Assembly: GCA_016801885.1 (NCBI GenBank) | Contig: CM028889.1 | Coordinates: forward strand, 19,970,001-20,034,000 | DNA: 64,000 nt | Source: Toxotes chatareus | Lineage: Eukaryota > Chordata > Actinopteri > Toxotidae | Reading direction: 5' to 3' | Shown: positions 62,196 to 64,000 of the stretch, piece by piece | Layout of the letters: every line of letters starts with the position of its first letter | Position numbering within the stretch: position 1 is the stretch's first letter | Translations under genes and position numbers: made by a program | The notes under the pieces: model-generated | Told to the model about the DNA's origin: nothing | The model's database searches: none | What the model saw: the letters and a program-made list of their open reading frames with translations, nothing else

Positions 62196-62660
62196 GATAA
62201 AGGGGAACTCCAGAGATTTTGCACATGAAAGTCTGCTAACAGGTCTTGGACCACTACTGCGTGTGTAAAAACAGTTGTATAGAACCTCCTGTGCATGAAA
62301 TCTGATAAATTCCTTCAAGTGATGTCAGTTGAAGCAGCATCATTTGGGGCTGAAGACTACAAGTTTGAAAATGAAGGAAATCTGGGGGTATGGAGATAGA
62401 AAGAAGTGAGCTTACCAGGCTTCTGTGGCCTGCTCCGCTCATCTCTGCTTTAAGGTAGCAGCTCGAGGCAACATTTGCTGCTACTACCATAACACACCTG
62501 AATTTCTGACTCAGCTGTCGGCGGTTGAGTTGCATTGTGGGTAATGAAGAGGCCATATTTTGCTGAACAAAACAATGCCCAATGCTAAATTGGGGGATTA
62601 GTGGCCTGCTCTTTTGGGTGTGCAGCAACATAAGGGTGCTTCCCGCCACATTAAATTTTT
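62196..62660. repeat. Probable interspersed noncoding repeat
   Basis: It begins near AAGGGGAACTCCAGAGATTT and contains GATGTCAGTTGAAGCAGCAT and GAGTTGCATTGTGGGTAATG, strings I associate with a dispersed repeat in percomorph genomes. The minus-strand open frame across it (62254-62649) includes a chance GAGH that should not be taken for a TIKI motif. Ends and class are uncertain. Confidence 0.45.
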
Positions 62661-64000
62661 ACTCACATTGTTCTGGTTGGTGGTTGTTAATATCAATACC
62701 TGATCAAGTCCAAATGGCTTGTATGAGAAAAGCCACATTACTCAGCCTTGTATTATCTGTGTTTTTACAGGGTGAATGACCCAGGTTCAGCCTGATTGAC
62801 AGGACTTCATCCTAAACATGAGCGAATGAGTTAAAGAGCGAGAGAGGTGGAGAAGGAGTGCTTCATCATGGCTCTGATGAGTGAGGATAGCGTGAGTGTT
62901 TCATGACGAGAGGAAAAAAAGTCTTCGGTCGGAAAGGGGTCAAGGTGGGAGTGTAGCAGTAAATGCAGATAAGTTATCACAGGAAAGGCCATTAGCTGCT
63001 CTCTATCCCAACCTGCACAGGAAATGTAGAGTGACAGCGAGATATTTCCTCCCTTCCTGACTACTGGTACCTCTCTGCACTCACTTGCTCAGTCAGACTG
63101 TCCTGCCAGCAATTTTCTCTTTAATCTTTCTTTTTCCTTCTGATTTAGCAGTTTTTTCCTCTTCTGCTCTTTTTTTTTTACACCTTCACTTCCTCTTCTT
63201 TGACTTCCATTTTGTTACCTTTATGTTTTGTTTTTCTTTTGTTTTGTTTCGTTCACTTTTTCTTTTCCTTTCTTTTGTGATTGACCTGGATGTCCTTTTC
63301 TGTCATCTTTTCTTTTCTTTTACTCTCCTTTCTTGTCCTTTCACGTCCTTCCCTTTCCTTTTCTTTGCCTTAGCATGAAAACCACAGAAGCACCAAGGAC
63401 TTACCACTCTGCCTTTACCTTTTTTTTTCTTTTCTCTTTTCTAACCATTGTTATTCTCTGTCTCACTTTTGACTTTGTGTACCTGGTGGATTTGGCCCCA
63501 GTTGAGTGTTGACACATATTAACCTGTCTTGCACCATTCTGCTGAGCTGTGTTCTGGGGCACATCATCAACCTTCATTGAAGATTGAGCTGGGGGAGCAT
63601 CAGGGGTGTTGGAGGCCTCTGGATTAGATCCTATCTATCAAAAAACACCTGCTCTTTTACGGCCTCGAAAGTTCGCTTTCTCTCTCTCACACACACGCAC
63701 GCACTAACCTGCTATAGATCACCAGGGCTACAGAAGCAGGCACCAGAGTCAGGCGTCTGATTGCTCTAGCATGTGCCGGGGAATGTTAATACATGCTATT
63801 ATGACATGAGGAGCAGGGGCGAACTAGAATGATTTAAAGCGTTCATGCAGGAGACAACTGTAGCCACGACTGCAGGTGAAACTGTGGCTAACAAGCTCTT
63901 CATGGCCCCAAGAGAGCGGGAGATGGATAGACGAAGACAAAGGGAGAGACAGAAGGAGAAAGAAGGGAAAAAAGGGGAAATATGAGTCTTATGTCAAGAC

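Larger units (their letters stand above)
60778..64000 (-). other. 5'-ward TRABD2 intron, runs off the window
   Basis: This intron ends at the acceptor preceding the exon at 60777. Its donor and all upstream exons are outside the window. It contains the hAT-type element at 60870-61001 and a probable interspersed repeat at about 62196-62660. A 300-bp CT/TTC-rich stretch at about 63105-63370 is also present. No exon with TIKI resemblance was found. Confidence 0.75.

Noticed and set aside
62254..62649. Minus-strand frame of 131 codons containing GAGH, close to the TIKI exons
   Set aside because: The residues around GAGH do not match the TIKI HFLGN context, the true GAGH is formed by the exons at 60603 and 45582, and the DNA resembles a dispersed repeat.

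Overview
This window looks like vertebrate nuclear DNA, most likely from a ray-finned (probably percomorph) fish. Grounds: dense (CA/GT)n, (GA)n and (TATC)n microsatellites, several interspersed repeats of types common in teleosts (Tc1-like relic, hAT-type miniature element with target-site duplications, tRNA-derived SINE), no bacterial gene organisation, and only one protein family clearly recognisable, split into small exons with consensus splice sites. Species was inferred from repeat style and could not be tested.

The one secure gene lies on the minus strand at about 42.27-60.78 kb. Four exons (60603-60777, 45486-45582, 43194-43478, 42267-42501) join in consistent phases (1, 2, 2) into the C-terminal 263 residues of a TIKI-family protein (TRABD2A/TRABD2B, TraB/GumN-fold membrane metalloprotease that trims the N-terminus of Wnt ligands). 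The N-terminal half (signal peptide and first catalytic motif) must lie beyond 64 kb. I lean towards trabd2b, but 2A versus 2B is not settled from the sequence alone. The intron between the first two in-window exons is about 15 kb and has collected a Tc1 relic, a SINE and other repeats. The outermost intron holds a 132-bp hAT-type element with perfect 8-bp duplications.

Positions 1-41.6 kb lie 3' of this gene and hold no gene I can name. In human, the region 3' of TRABD2B is a gene-poor interval reaching to FOXD2. If synteny holds, this is that regulatory desert. Several unique-looking blocks (about 2.25-2.5, 12.7-13.0, 19.7-20.2, 23.9-24.1, 25.6-25.9, 28.85-29.55, 32.0-32.2, 35.7-36.1, 37.15-37.56 and 38.2-38.5 kb) look like conserved noncoding element candidates. 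The strongest holds two perfect POU octamers in inverted orientation. A perfect CTCF consensus match lies at 41096-41109, just past the 3' end of the gene.

At the far left, minus-strand blocks at about 370-815 and 7121-7380 have coding-like codon composition, but the best frame shifts and is broken by stops. They could be exons of an unidentified second gene, or a decayed relic.
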